Below are positions 1 through 4,431 of a stretch of 5,284 bases of DNA, piece by piece. The notes under the pieces were generated by a model. That model was not told the origin of the DNA, did not search any database, and saw nothing but the letters and a program-made list of their open reading frames with translations. Position 1 is the stretch's first letter. The number at the start of each line of letters is the position of its first letter. The position numbers and the translations under genes were made by a program. The DNA is from Spirochaetia bacterium (lineage in GTDB: Bacteria; Spirochaetota; Spirochaetia; Treponematales; Breznakiellaceae), in assembly GCA_025997715.1 (NCBI GenBank), contig BNUY01000178.1, positions 1 through 5,284 on the forward strand. Direction: 5' to 3'.

Positions 1-81
1 TTTTCCCCCGGAAAGACCACACCGACGATACGGTGGTACAGCCGGATCTGCTCGTGGTGTGCGATAAAACCAAACTATCCG
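1..81 (+). pseudogene. Truncated inverted copy of the Uma2-family gene
   Basis: Read in the frame that begins at base 3, this stretch encodes residues equivalent to about F77-S102 of the complete Uma2-family protein on the minus strand, including the VQPDLLVVCDKTKL segment. The 81 bases are a perfect inverted copy of 535-615. After base 81 similarity stops abruptly and the frame runs through unrelated residues to a stop at 240-242, so the downstream nuclease residues (the PDLMIEIVSPSN region) are missing. The N-terminal part lies beyond the left edge and cannot be judged. It could be the 3' remnant of a second Uma2 gene or a short duplicated piece. Perfect identity over 81 bp implies a recent duplication or gene conversion. 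Confidence 0.75.
1..81. repeat. 81-bp inverted repeat, left arm
   Basis: Base i pairs with base 616-i of the window: positions 1-81 are the exact reverse complement of 535-615, with no mismatch. The match ends at base 82 and may continue beyond the left edge. The two arms are separated by 453 bp that carry the synthase remnant and the 3' part of the Uma2 gene. Arms of this size in inverted orientation are substrates for homologous inversion of the segment between them. Confidence 0.95.
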
Positions 82-93
82 TAGGAGCTTCCA

Positions 94-288
94 GTGGGTC
101 ACCGCCCGTTGGCCGCCGGATACGACAATCACCCTTCCCCGGCGGTCCTCCCCCAGGGGGACAAGCGGTACGGCGCAAAGACGGACCCCCTTTCCCGGCT
201 CTGCCTCCATGCGGAACGTATCGTGTTTCATCACCCCCATGACGGGCGGGTCATGGAGTTTACGGTGAAGGCGCCCAGATGGATTTAA
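94..288 (+). pseudogene. 3' remnant of an RluA-family pseudouridine synthase gene
   Basis: The frame ending at TAA 286-288 encodes a peptide whose second half (GDKRYGA, then RLCLHAERIVFHHPHDGR, then EFTVKAP) matches the usual C-terminal pattern of RluA-type rRNA/tRNA pseudouridine synthases: GDxxYGA, then LHA, then a hydrophobic-F-x-HP strand, then an AP near the end. The catalytic HRLD-type aspartate motif would lie far upstream and is absent. A possible GRxxxIRQ-like piece of the same domain is seen at about 111-131 in another frame, which would mean a frameshift inside the remnant. A stop codon (82-84) separates it from the Uma2 fragment, so it has no plausible start of its own. Its end overlaps the end of the minus-strand Uma2 gene by about 29 bp in convergent orientation. 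The family call rests on motif pattern only. Confidence 0.5.
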
Positions 289-841
289 GGTCAATCTCCA
301 AGCCCGGCAGGATCGAAACAGGGATGGCGCTGTCTTTTTTGTATATGGTGGATACAAAATGGCCGTTTTCCAGGACATGGACCTGTACCGTTTGCGTATC
401 AGGATTAACAACCCAATATTCCCGGACGCCGGCGTCCAGATAGTAATTAAATTTCCTTAACAGCTCTTGCACGGTATTGGATGGAGAAACAATTTCAATC
501 ATCAGATCAGGGACGCCGTCACAGGAACCCCCTCCGGATAGTTTGGTTTTATCGCACACCACGAGCAGATCCGGCTGTACCACCGTATCGTCGGTGTGGT
601 CTTTCCGGGGGAAAAGGCGTACATCCAGGGGCGCGGCAAATACTTCACAGGGTTTTCCCAAGAGGAAGTTGCTGAATTGGCGGCTAAGTTCCCCGCTTAT
701 ATGTTGATGGATTACCGGGGGGGAAGCCATCATATAGGCCGTCCCGTCCATGAGTTCATACCGTTTGTCCGTTTCCCATGCAAGGTAATCGGCGTAGGTA
801 TAATGTGTTTTTTCCGTTTCGCTGAACAATGGATCCGACAT
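260..841 (-). CDS. Uma2-family (DUF820) putative restriction endonuclease-like protein
   Basis: This encodes 193 residues, the usual length for the Uma2 (DUF820) family. These proteins have a PD-(D/E)XK nuclease fold, and their biological role is mostly unknown. Visible family landmarks are YADYLAWE and RYELMDG near the N-terminus (residues 16-33), VQPDLLVVCD (88-97, with D91 as likely metal-binding acid), PDLMIEIVSPSN (111-122, E116 as the likely second acid), then K130 with FNYYLDAGVREYWVVNPD (131-148), and the typical ending LPGLEIDLKSIW. The start ATG (841-839) is preceded by a weak AGG only a few bases upstream, so translation may be modest. Part of the gene (535-615) is duplicated in inverted form at the window's left edge. 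It is divergent from the AlaX gene. The fold family is confident; nuclease activity and target are not known. Confidence 0.88.
   Translation of the reverse strand: MSDPLFSETEKTHYTYADYLAWETDKRYELMDGTAYMMASPPVIHQHISGELSRQFSNFLLGKPCEVFAAPLDVRLFPRKDHTDDTVVQPDLLVVCDKTKLSGGGSCDGVPDLMIEIVSPSNTVQELLRKFNYYLDAGVREYWVVNPDTQTVQVHVLENGHFVSTIYKKDSAIPVSILPGLEIDLKSIWAPSP
535..615. repeat. 81-bp inverted repeat, right arm (within Uma2 gene)
   Basis: This is the right partner of the perfect 81-bp inverted repeat whose other arm opens the window. It lies wholly within the complete Uma2-family coding region and covers the codons for about F77-S102, including the putative metal-binding D91. The repeat therefore derives from the gene itself rather than from an insertion sequence end. 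Confidence 0.95.
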
Positions 842-904
842 GCCTATAGTTTAGGGCATTTGAAGGACCTTGACAACAAGAGGGAATTCAAAGTAACAAA
901 TAAC

Positions 905-909
905 AGGAG
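905..909 (+). promoter_or_regulatory. Ribosome binding site of the AlaX gene
   Basis: AGGAG ends seven bases before the ATG at 917. It decides the start: the open frame runs back to 596, but that extension is antisense to the Uma2 gene and has no such site, and homology to the AlaX fold begins right after this ATG. Confidence 0.7.
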
Positions 910-916
910 CCGCCCC

Positions 917-2161
917 ATGGAAACCCGCAAAGCCTATTACGAGACCCCTACCGCCGAATCTTACACCGCGAACATTCTGGAAATCCGCCCTTATAACGAT
1001 GGGCTTGCCCTGATCCTGGACGCCACGGTTTTCTACCCCGAGGGGGGCGGTCAGAGCGGCGACCGGGGGAGCATCAACGGGATCCCGGTGCTGGATGTGC
1101 AGGAAAAAAACGGCGAAATCTTCCATATAGTAAGCAGCGGGGACGGGGAAAAGTTGAGGCCCGGACCGGCGGAACTGGTCCTTGACCGGGTGCGGCGGCG
1201 GGATTTTACGGTGCTCCACACCGCCCAGCACCTTCTTTCGGGGACCATACTCCGGATGACCGGGGCGCCCACGGTTTCCATGCATCTGGGGGAGGATGTT
1301 GCGGATGGATCCCATCCGTGTACCATCGACGTGAATACCAGGGAAATTGCCGGGGAAACCCTGCTGGCGGTGGAAGAGGTGGTGGCGGAGGCCATTGAAG
1401 AAAATCATCCGGTGATCATCCACCGCTGCCCGCCGGAACGGGTCGAGGATTTTCCCCTGCGGAAGATACCCCCCAAGGGGGAGGAGGTGATCCGGGTGGT
1501 GGAGATTCAGGGGAATGATTTCTCCCCCTGCTGCGGAACCCATGTAACCGCCACCGGCGAAATCGGGATGCTGCGTGTTCTGGGTGCGGAAAAGTACAAG
1601 GGCATGACCAGGGTCAGCTTTATCGCCGGGCGGCGGGTACTGCGGGATAGCAGGGCGCTGCGAAGAAACGCCGAAACCGTTTCCCATGCCCTCAGTGTAC
1701 CGGTCGCGGAAACCGGCGCGGGGGTACTGGCCCTGGTGGAAAAGGCTGCCCAACTGGAACGGAAGCTGAAGGCCCTGGAAGAGGAGGCCGCCCTCCGTAA
1801 GGCCCAGGCGCTGCTCCGGGGGGCGGGGTTATTGGACGAGGCCGGCAAGGCTGTCGGGGAGGGGCGGGTTCTAACGAAGTGTTTTGCCGATGCGGATATG
1901 GATGAGGTTTTGCGTATAGGCCGTGCCGCCCAAGGTTTGTGCGCGGCGGTGCTGGTGCTTGCCTCCCCAAGGGAGTTGAAGTTTGCCGGGTTATGTGCGG
2001 TTAAATCGGTGGATATCCGGCCTTTGTTAAAGGATCTCATGACACAGCATGGCGGAAAGGGGGGCGGGGGGCCTTCCTTTTTTCAGGGCCAGTTTTCTAC
2101 GGCGGAGGATCTGGCTGCCTTTCTCCAATCCATTCCCCAAACACGTGAGCTTACCCTATGA
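917..2161 (+). CDS. alaX: Alanyl-tRNA editing protein AlaX-like, with C-terminal DHHA1 domain
   Basis: This 414-residue protein is a free-standing relative of the alanyl-tRNA synthetase editing domain. Such enzymes hydrolyse Ser- or Gly-tRNA(Ala) in the cytoplasm to prevent mistranslation of alanine codons. Visible features in order are: N-terminal beta-barrel with FYPEGGGQSGD (residues 39-49); the zinc-binding HTAQH (H101, H105); CCGTH with C205 and H209 as the second pair of zinc ligands; a charged, probably coiled-coil helix at about 274-305; and a DHHA1-type C-terminal domain ending in a glycine-rich loop, GGKGGGGPSFFQG (379-391). All four zinc ligands of the editing site are present, so the enzyme looks intact. 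The length and DHHA1 tail fit the long AlaX type rather than the short one. It lacks the aminoacylation domain of AlaS. It is divergent from the Uma2 gene and convergent with the DUF1016 gene, hence apparently monocistronic. Confidence 0.93.
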   Translation: METRKAYYETPTAESYTANILEIRPYNDGLALILDATVFYPEGGGQSGDRGSINGIPVLDVQEKNGEIFHIVSSGDGEKLRPGPAELVLDRVRRRDFTVLHTAQHLLSGTILRMTGAPTVSMHLGEDVADGSHPCTIDVNTREIAGETLLAVEEVVAEAIEENHPVIIHRCPPERVEDFPLRKIPPKGEEVIRVVEIQGNDFSPCCGTHVTATGEIGMLRVLGAEKYKGMTRVSFIAGRRVLRDSRALRRNAETVSHALSVPVAETGAGVLALVEKAAQLERKLKALEEEAALRKAQALLRGAGLLDEAGKAVGEGRVLTKCFADADMDEVLRIGRAAQGLCAAVLVLASPRELKFAGLCAVKSVDIRPLLKDLMTQHGGKGGGGPSFFQGQFSTAEDLAAFLQSIPQTRELTL

Positions 2162-2239
2162 GTATTTCCACTTGACGAGTTCAACCATGGAGTCTCAAGA
2201 GGTGAACCGTTTTTATGGTTTGGCATATAATTCCAGCAA

Positions 2240-3256
2240 TCAGCTTTTCTCCGGTAAAATACGCTTCTTAATATCCTCCACAGAAGGCAGGGATTTTTTG
2301 TATTGCTTGGGGACTTTGTTCAGTATTTTGTACTCGCTTACACCGATAGTCTTGGTCATGTCTTTAAGTGAATATTCGGCGATAAGGTTATTCTTGGTCT
2401 TGTAAAGCAAAATCCCGATAGAGGGGTTATCTGCTTCCGTTTTCAAAATGTCATCAACGGCGGAAAGGTAGAAATTTAATTTCCCGGCATATTCCGGTTC
2501 AAAATCCCCCATCTTGAGTTCAATTACCACATAACAGCGCAGAACCAGATGATAAAACAACAGGTCGATATAAAAGTCCCTGCCGCCGACTTCAAGATGA
2601 TACTGGTTGCCAATAAAGGCAAAGCCGGTTCCCAATTCGAGCAAAAAACTGGTTATGTTTTGTATCAGCCCGATTTCAATTTCCCGCTCCAGCATACCTT
2701 CCTTGAAAGGGATAAAATCAAAAATGTACGGGTCTTTCATGGTCTGAATGGCAAGCTCGCTTTGGGGCTTTAACAGGGATTTTTTGTAATTGCTAATTTT
2801 CTTGACCGTTTCCTGCCGCTGGTACAAATCGGATTCAATTTGATGGACAAGGACATCCCTTGACCATGAATTTTCCATAATTTTTTTGACATACCATTCC
2901 CGCTGTTTTTCATCTTTCACCTTGTCCATGATGGCGATATTATGCCGCCAGGGGATTTGTGCAACGCAGCGTTGCACAAATTTAAGGTCCGGCCAGGTTT
3001 TGGCAAGTTTTGCCATATACTTCAGATTTCTGACGGAAAATCCGGTAGATTGGGGAAATTCGTGCTTAATATCACGGGCAAGATTTTCAATGAATTTATT
3101 CCCCCATGCGGAACATTCATTGACTGTGCGCCCTATGTTACAGTAAAGCAAAATCAATTCACTGTTTGCGCCGAGAACAGCCCGATACTGCGCCGCCTTT
3201 ATTTGGGACTTTATGGTGTTGGCTATGGACAGGTATTCGTTGTTATTTAACAGCAT
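2240..3256 (-). CDS. DUF1016/YhcG-family PD-(D/E)XK nuclease
   Basis: This encodes 338 residues, close to the family norm. DUF1016/YhcG proteins combine an N-terminal winged-helix-like DUF1016_N domain with a C-terminal PD-(D/E)XK nuclease. They are frequent near restriction systems and mobile elements, with poorly known function. Landmarks are AWGNKFIENLARDIKHEFP and GFSVRNLKYMAKLA (residues 50-85), IPWRHNIAIMDKVKD (101-115), and the nuclease core GGRDFYIDLLFYH (224-236, D231) followed by CYVVIELK (241-248, E246 and K248) and GKLNFYL (258-264). The catalytic triad D231/E246/K248 is intact. The start ATG 3256-3254 was chosen for its AAGGA site six bases upstream and family alignment. The frame stays open to 3313, but that extension runs through a transposable-element end. 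The element lies 23 bp upstream of the ATG and has separated the gene from its former upstream region. A 27-bp palindrome lies within codons about 92-101. Confidence 0.9.
   Translation of the reverse strand: MLLNNNEYLSIANTIKSQIKAAQYRAVLGANSELILLYCNIGRTVNECSAWGNKFIENLARDIKHEFPQSTGFSVRNLKYMAKLAKTWPDLKFVQRCVAQIPWRHNIAIMDKVKDEKQREWYVKKIMENSWSRDVLVHQIESDLYQRQETVKKISNYKKSLLKPQSELAIQTMKDPYIFDFIPFKEGMLEREIEIGLIQNITSFLLELGTGFAFIGNQYHLEVGGRDFYIDLLFYHLVLRCYVVIELKMGDFEPEYAGKLNFYLSAVDDILKTEADNPSIGILLYKTKNNLIAEYSLKDMTKTIGVSEYKILNKVPKQYKKSLPSVEDIKKRILPEKS
2955..2981. repeat. 27-bp perfect palindrome inside the DUF1016 gene
   Basis: Arms of 13 bases (ATTTGTGCAACGC and its exact complement) flank a single central base at 2968. 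It encodes part of KFVQRCVAQI, directly before the conserved IPWRHN motif. The mRNA could fold into a 13-bp hairpin, although a one-base loop would need to open slightly. A palindrome this long is not expected by chance in a 5-kb window. Confidence 0.9.
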
Positions 3257-3262
3257 GACACA

Positions 3263-3267
3263 TCCTT
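3263..3267 (-). promoter_or_regulatory. Ribosome binding site of the DUF1016 gene
   Basis: AAGGA on the minus strand lies six bases before ATG 3256-3254. It favours this start over the upstream in-frame ATGs, which fall in the terminal repeat of the inserted element. Confidence 0.6.
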
Positions 3268-3271
3268 GAAA

Positions 3272-3279
3272 TAGGTATA
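3272..3279. repeat. Target-site duplication, left copy
   Basis: TAGGTATA directly abuts the left terminal inverted repeat of the 1009-bp element and is repeated exactly at 4289-4296 next to the right one. An exact 8-bp match in precisely this position strongly supports a transposition event. Confidence 0.88.
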
Positions 3280-3305
3280 GGCTCTGTTCCATAACAAGGG
3301 GCCTA
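3280..3305 (+). repeat. Terminal inverted repeat, module A left end
   Basis: The outer 15 bases, GGCTCTGTTCCATAA, are shared with the other ends. The following bases keep a G at position 20 and CTA at 24-26 of the end, as in the other three, so the functional end is probably about 26 bp. Confidence 0.85.
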
Positions 3306-3337
3306 CCCTGCAAGGTGAAAATAGTTGGTTTAATCCA

Positions 3338-3353
3338 GGTTCTGTTTCATAAA
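3338..3353 (+). repeat. Degenerate extra copy of the element end
   Basis: GGTTCTGTTTCATAAA matches the 16-bp element end at 13 of 16 positions and has the same orientation as the left end 58 bp upstream. It lacks the inner G....CTA part shared by the four main ends, so it may be a decayed end of an earlier insertion. Confidence 0.5.
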
Positions 3354-3361
3354 CTAATTTT

Positions 3362-3388
3362 TTGTTAATATTTTATAAGAAGTATAAT
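3362..3388 (+). promoter_or_regulatory. Candidate promoter of the 112-aa cargo gene
   Basis: A perfect TATAAT (3383-3388) lies 15 bases after TTGTTA (3362-3367). The spacing is shorter than ideal. The predicted transcript would start about 3395 and give a leader of roughly 37 bases containing the AAGGAG site at 3421. The local DNA is AT-rich, so a chance match is possible. Confidence 0.4.
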
Positions 3389-3431
3389 TCATGTCGATCC
3401 GCTTGACGATAAACCGTGGAAAGGAGTTTAA

Positions 3432-3770
3432 GTGGAAATATCGACTATTGTGAAAGAGATTGAAGAGTATCTAACTGATAATTACACAGATTGTGATTTG
3501 TTTCGGCGTGAAACAAAAGTGAAACAAGAATGTTTCGATCATAACTGGGATTTATGGATAATGCAAAATGAAAATCTGGAAAAAGAAGAAGACCAAGATT
3601 TAAAGGCCGAGGTTCAACAAAAGGACTTCCTTTCCAAATGTCCCAACCCAGAAAGGGCGCTCCAAGAAATAGTAGATGATATTTTCAATCTTCATTATGA
3701 TGACATAAGGATGAGAGCGTCTGACCCAAAACCAATGACTCTTAATGGTGAGGAGTATGAACTTGATTGA
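3432..3770 (+). CDS. Small acidic protein of unknown function (cargo of module A)
   Basis: I do not recognise this 112-residue protein. It starts with GTG, preceded by AAGGAG (3421-3426) five bases upstream. It is strongly acidic: about 30 Asp/Glu against 13 Lys/Arg. There is no signal peptide or membrane segment. The N-terminal part (residues 1-60) looks helical and charged, with EKEEDQD in the middle. The C-terminal part includes a CPNPERALQEIVDDIF helix and ends in NGEEYELD. It has three cysteines but no spaced zinc motif. It fills module A of the transposable element, with its own candidate promoter. Such acidity is seen in antitoxins, immunity proteins and DNA mimics, but nothing in the sequence singles out one of these. 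Translation is likely given the site and length; function is open. Confidence 0.72.
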   Translation: MEISTIVKEIEEYLTDNYTDCDLFRRETKVKQECFDHNWDLWIMQNENLEKEEDQDLKAEVQQKDFLSKCPNPERALQEIVDDIFNLHYDDIRMRASDPKPMTLNGEEYELD

Positions 3771-3837
3771 AGATATTAGTGACGCTGTGGATGCGTTAAG
3801 ACCTCACCAAAAGATATTGTCGAGGAGTGTGATTTAG
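3757..3837 (+). CDS. Possible 26-aa ORF or broken gene start
   Basis: An ATG at 3757 overlaps the end of the 112-aa gene by 14 bases in another frame and encodes a short peptide beginning MNLIEDISDAVDALR, with a stop at 3835-3837. AGGAG lies only one base before the ATG, which is too close, so translation is doubtful. From about 3810 a neighbouring frame reads TSPKDIVEECDLE and stops at 3842, just before the module A right end. One inserted or lost base could thus have broken a slightly longer ORF of about 28 codons. It is equally possible that this is non-coding spacer. Confidence 0.2.
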   Translation: MNLIEDISDAVDALRPHQKILSRSVI

Positions 3838-3839
3838 AG

Positions 3840-3865
3840 TAGTCCCCGCTTTATGGAACAGAGCT
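3840..3865 (-). repeat. Terminal inverted repeat, module A right end
   Basis: Read on the minus strand this is AGCTCTGTTCCATAA followed by the inner G....CTA pattern. It differs from the consensus in its outermost base (A instead of G), or alternatively has lost that base. Confidence 0.8.
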
Positions 3866-3872
3866 TAGTTAA

Positions 3873-3898
3873 GGCTCTGTTCCATAAGACTGCGCCTA
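3873..3898 (+). repeat. Terminal inverted repeat, module B left end
   Basis: GGCTCTGTTCCATAA is intact, followed by the inner G and GCCTA. It matches the module A left end at 22 of 26 positions. Between it and the module A right end lie only seven or eight bases, (T)TAGTTAA. Confidence 0.85.
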
Positions 3899-3936
3899 TA
3901 AATAAATCGCTGGAAAAACTTGCTATATCATTGAAT

Positions 3937-3966
3937 TTGAGCCTAAAGTAGGCGAGATTCTATAAT
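3937..3966 (+). promoter_or_regulatory. Weak candidate promoter of the 90-aa cargo gene
   Basis: TTGAGC (3937-3942), 18 bases, then a perfect TATAAT (3961-3966). The predicted transcript start falls inside the ribosome binding site, which would give an almost absent leader. An alternative is the extended -10 element TGCTATATC (3921-3929) further upstream, which lacks a good -35. Neither is strong. Confidence 0.28.
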
Positions 3967-3983
3967 AGATAAGGAGGCATAAA

Positions 3984-4256
3984 ATGACATTAGAAGAGGA
4001 TTTTGAAGATTGTGAGAAGACTTATAGAAAAGAAACAGGGCATTCCACAAGCAGAGTTGATGAAATGGTGAAGCGTTATGGGTTGAAAGCAGCAATTGAG
4101 GGATTGATAATAAAAGGCTTTGACAGTAGTGGTCTAAAAACTTGTAAAAAGCATGGCATTTTAGATAAGTCTTTTGAAAGTCTTGTTTTGCGCTACCCAA
4201 AAGAATTTCCTGTAGCCGTAAGAGTTGCAGCGGATTTTAACTTAAAGCATGTGTAA
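3984..4256 (+). CDS. Small protein of unknown function (cargo of module B)
   Basis: This encodes 90 residues with an excellent AAGGAGG site (3971-3977) six bases before the ATG. It is probably all-helical and soluble, with no signal peptide or membrane segment. The central and C-terminal part, KRYGLKAAIEGLI (residues 30-42) then SGLKTCKKHGILDKSFESLVLRYPKEFP (48-75), follows a pattern I associate with a small uncharacterised domain: a YG...A..L helix, then SGL..L...G.LD.S.E.LVL..P..F. It is found alone or at the end of larger proteins, including some predicted nucleases. That resemblance is from memory and needs a profile search. The gene fills module B of the transposable element and ends 16 bases before the right terminal repeat. 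It is clearly a gene; its role is unknown. Confidence 0.8.
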   Translation: MTLEEDFEDCEKTYRKETGHSTSRVDEMVKRYGLKAAIEGLIIKGFDSSGLKTCKKHGILDKSFESLVLRYPKEFPVAVRVAADFNLKHV

Positions 4257-4262
4257 TTGAAA

Positions 4263-4288
4263 TAGGTGCAGCGTTATGGAACAGAGCC
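4263..4288 (-). repeat. Terminal inverted repeat, module B right end
   Basis: Read on the minus strand it begins GGCTCTGTTCCATAAC, a perfect 16-bp match to the outer left end of the element, and keeps the inner G and CCTA. Confidence 0.88.
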
Positions 4289-4296
4289 TAGGTATA
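4289..4296. repeat. Target-site duplication, right copy
   Basis: TAGGTATA immediately follows the right terminal repeat and is identical to 3272-3279. Removing the element and one copy would join the DUF1016 upstream region to the AT-rich spacer at 4297. Confidence 0.88.
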
Positions 4297-4431
4297 TTTA
4301 AATCTATATTCTAACATTTGACCGATAGATTCCTATAATAGCACTAATTATTATCCATTTAACAAATTGTTTTAAGTTGTTTGAATGTTTATATTTTTCT
4401 AACATCAAATTTCTTCCTTATCAAATATAAT

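Larger units (their letters stand above)
3280..4288. mobile_element. Non-autonomous two-module transposable element with two cargo genes
   Basis: The element is 1009 bp, starts with GGCTCTGTTCCATAAC and ends with the exact reverse complement, a perfect 16-bp terminal inverted repeat. It is flanked by the perfect 8-bp direct repeat TAGGTATA. No transposase is encoded, so movement must depend on an enzyme supplied in trans. Inside, two further copies of the end face each other around 3840-3898 and divide the element into module A (3280-3865, with the 112-aa gene) and module B (3873-4288, with the 90-aa gene). An 8-bp duplication and GGCTCTGTT-type ends are compatible with families such as ISL3 or IS1595, but I cannot assign one. 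It is inserted between the DUF1016 gene and the HerA-like gene. Confidence 0.85.

Noticed and set aside
870..899. Promoter TTGACA (870-875) with TAACAA (894-899) before alaX
   Set aside because: The -35 is perfect, but the -10 is poor and the predicted start would fall within the ribosome binding site at 905-909.
596..916. N-terminal extension of the AlaX protein back to 596
   Set aside because: It is antisense to the Uma2 gene, has no suitable ribosome binding site and adds residues that the family does not have.
851..1753. 300-residue minus-strand open frame opposite alaX
   Set aside because: It is a shadow of the GC-rich alaX gene with no family motif; the plus strand carries the complete zinc-ligand motifs.
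2162..2239. Terminator hairpin between the convergent alaX and DUF1016 genes
   Set aside because: The only candidate (around 2179-2210, GTTCAACC with GGTGAACC) pairs imperfectly with a bulge and a long loop, and has only a short, interrupted T run.
3266..3276. 11-bp direct repeat TTGAAATAGGT, also at 4257-4267
   Set aside because: A repeat of this length is expected by chance in a window this size, and its position is not symmetrical relative to the element ends.
3254..3313. Longer N-terminus of the DUF1016 protein starting at 3313
   Set aside because: The added residues are encoded by the terminal inverted repeat of the inserted element, and the ATG at 3256 has a good ribosome binding site and agrees with the family start.
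3840..3898. Integron attC site between two small cassette genes
   Set aside because: The layout is cassette-like, but the ends lack the RYYYAAC and GTTRRRY core pair, and the perfect outer inverted repeats with an 8-bp target duplication fit transposition instead.
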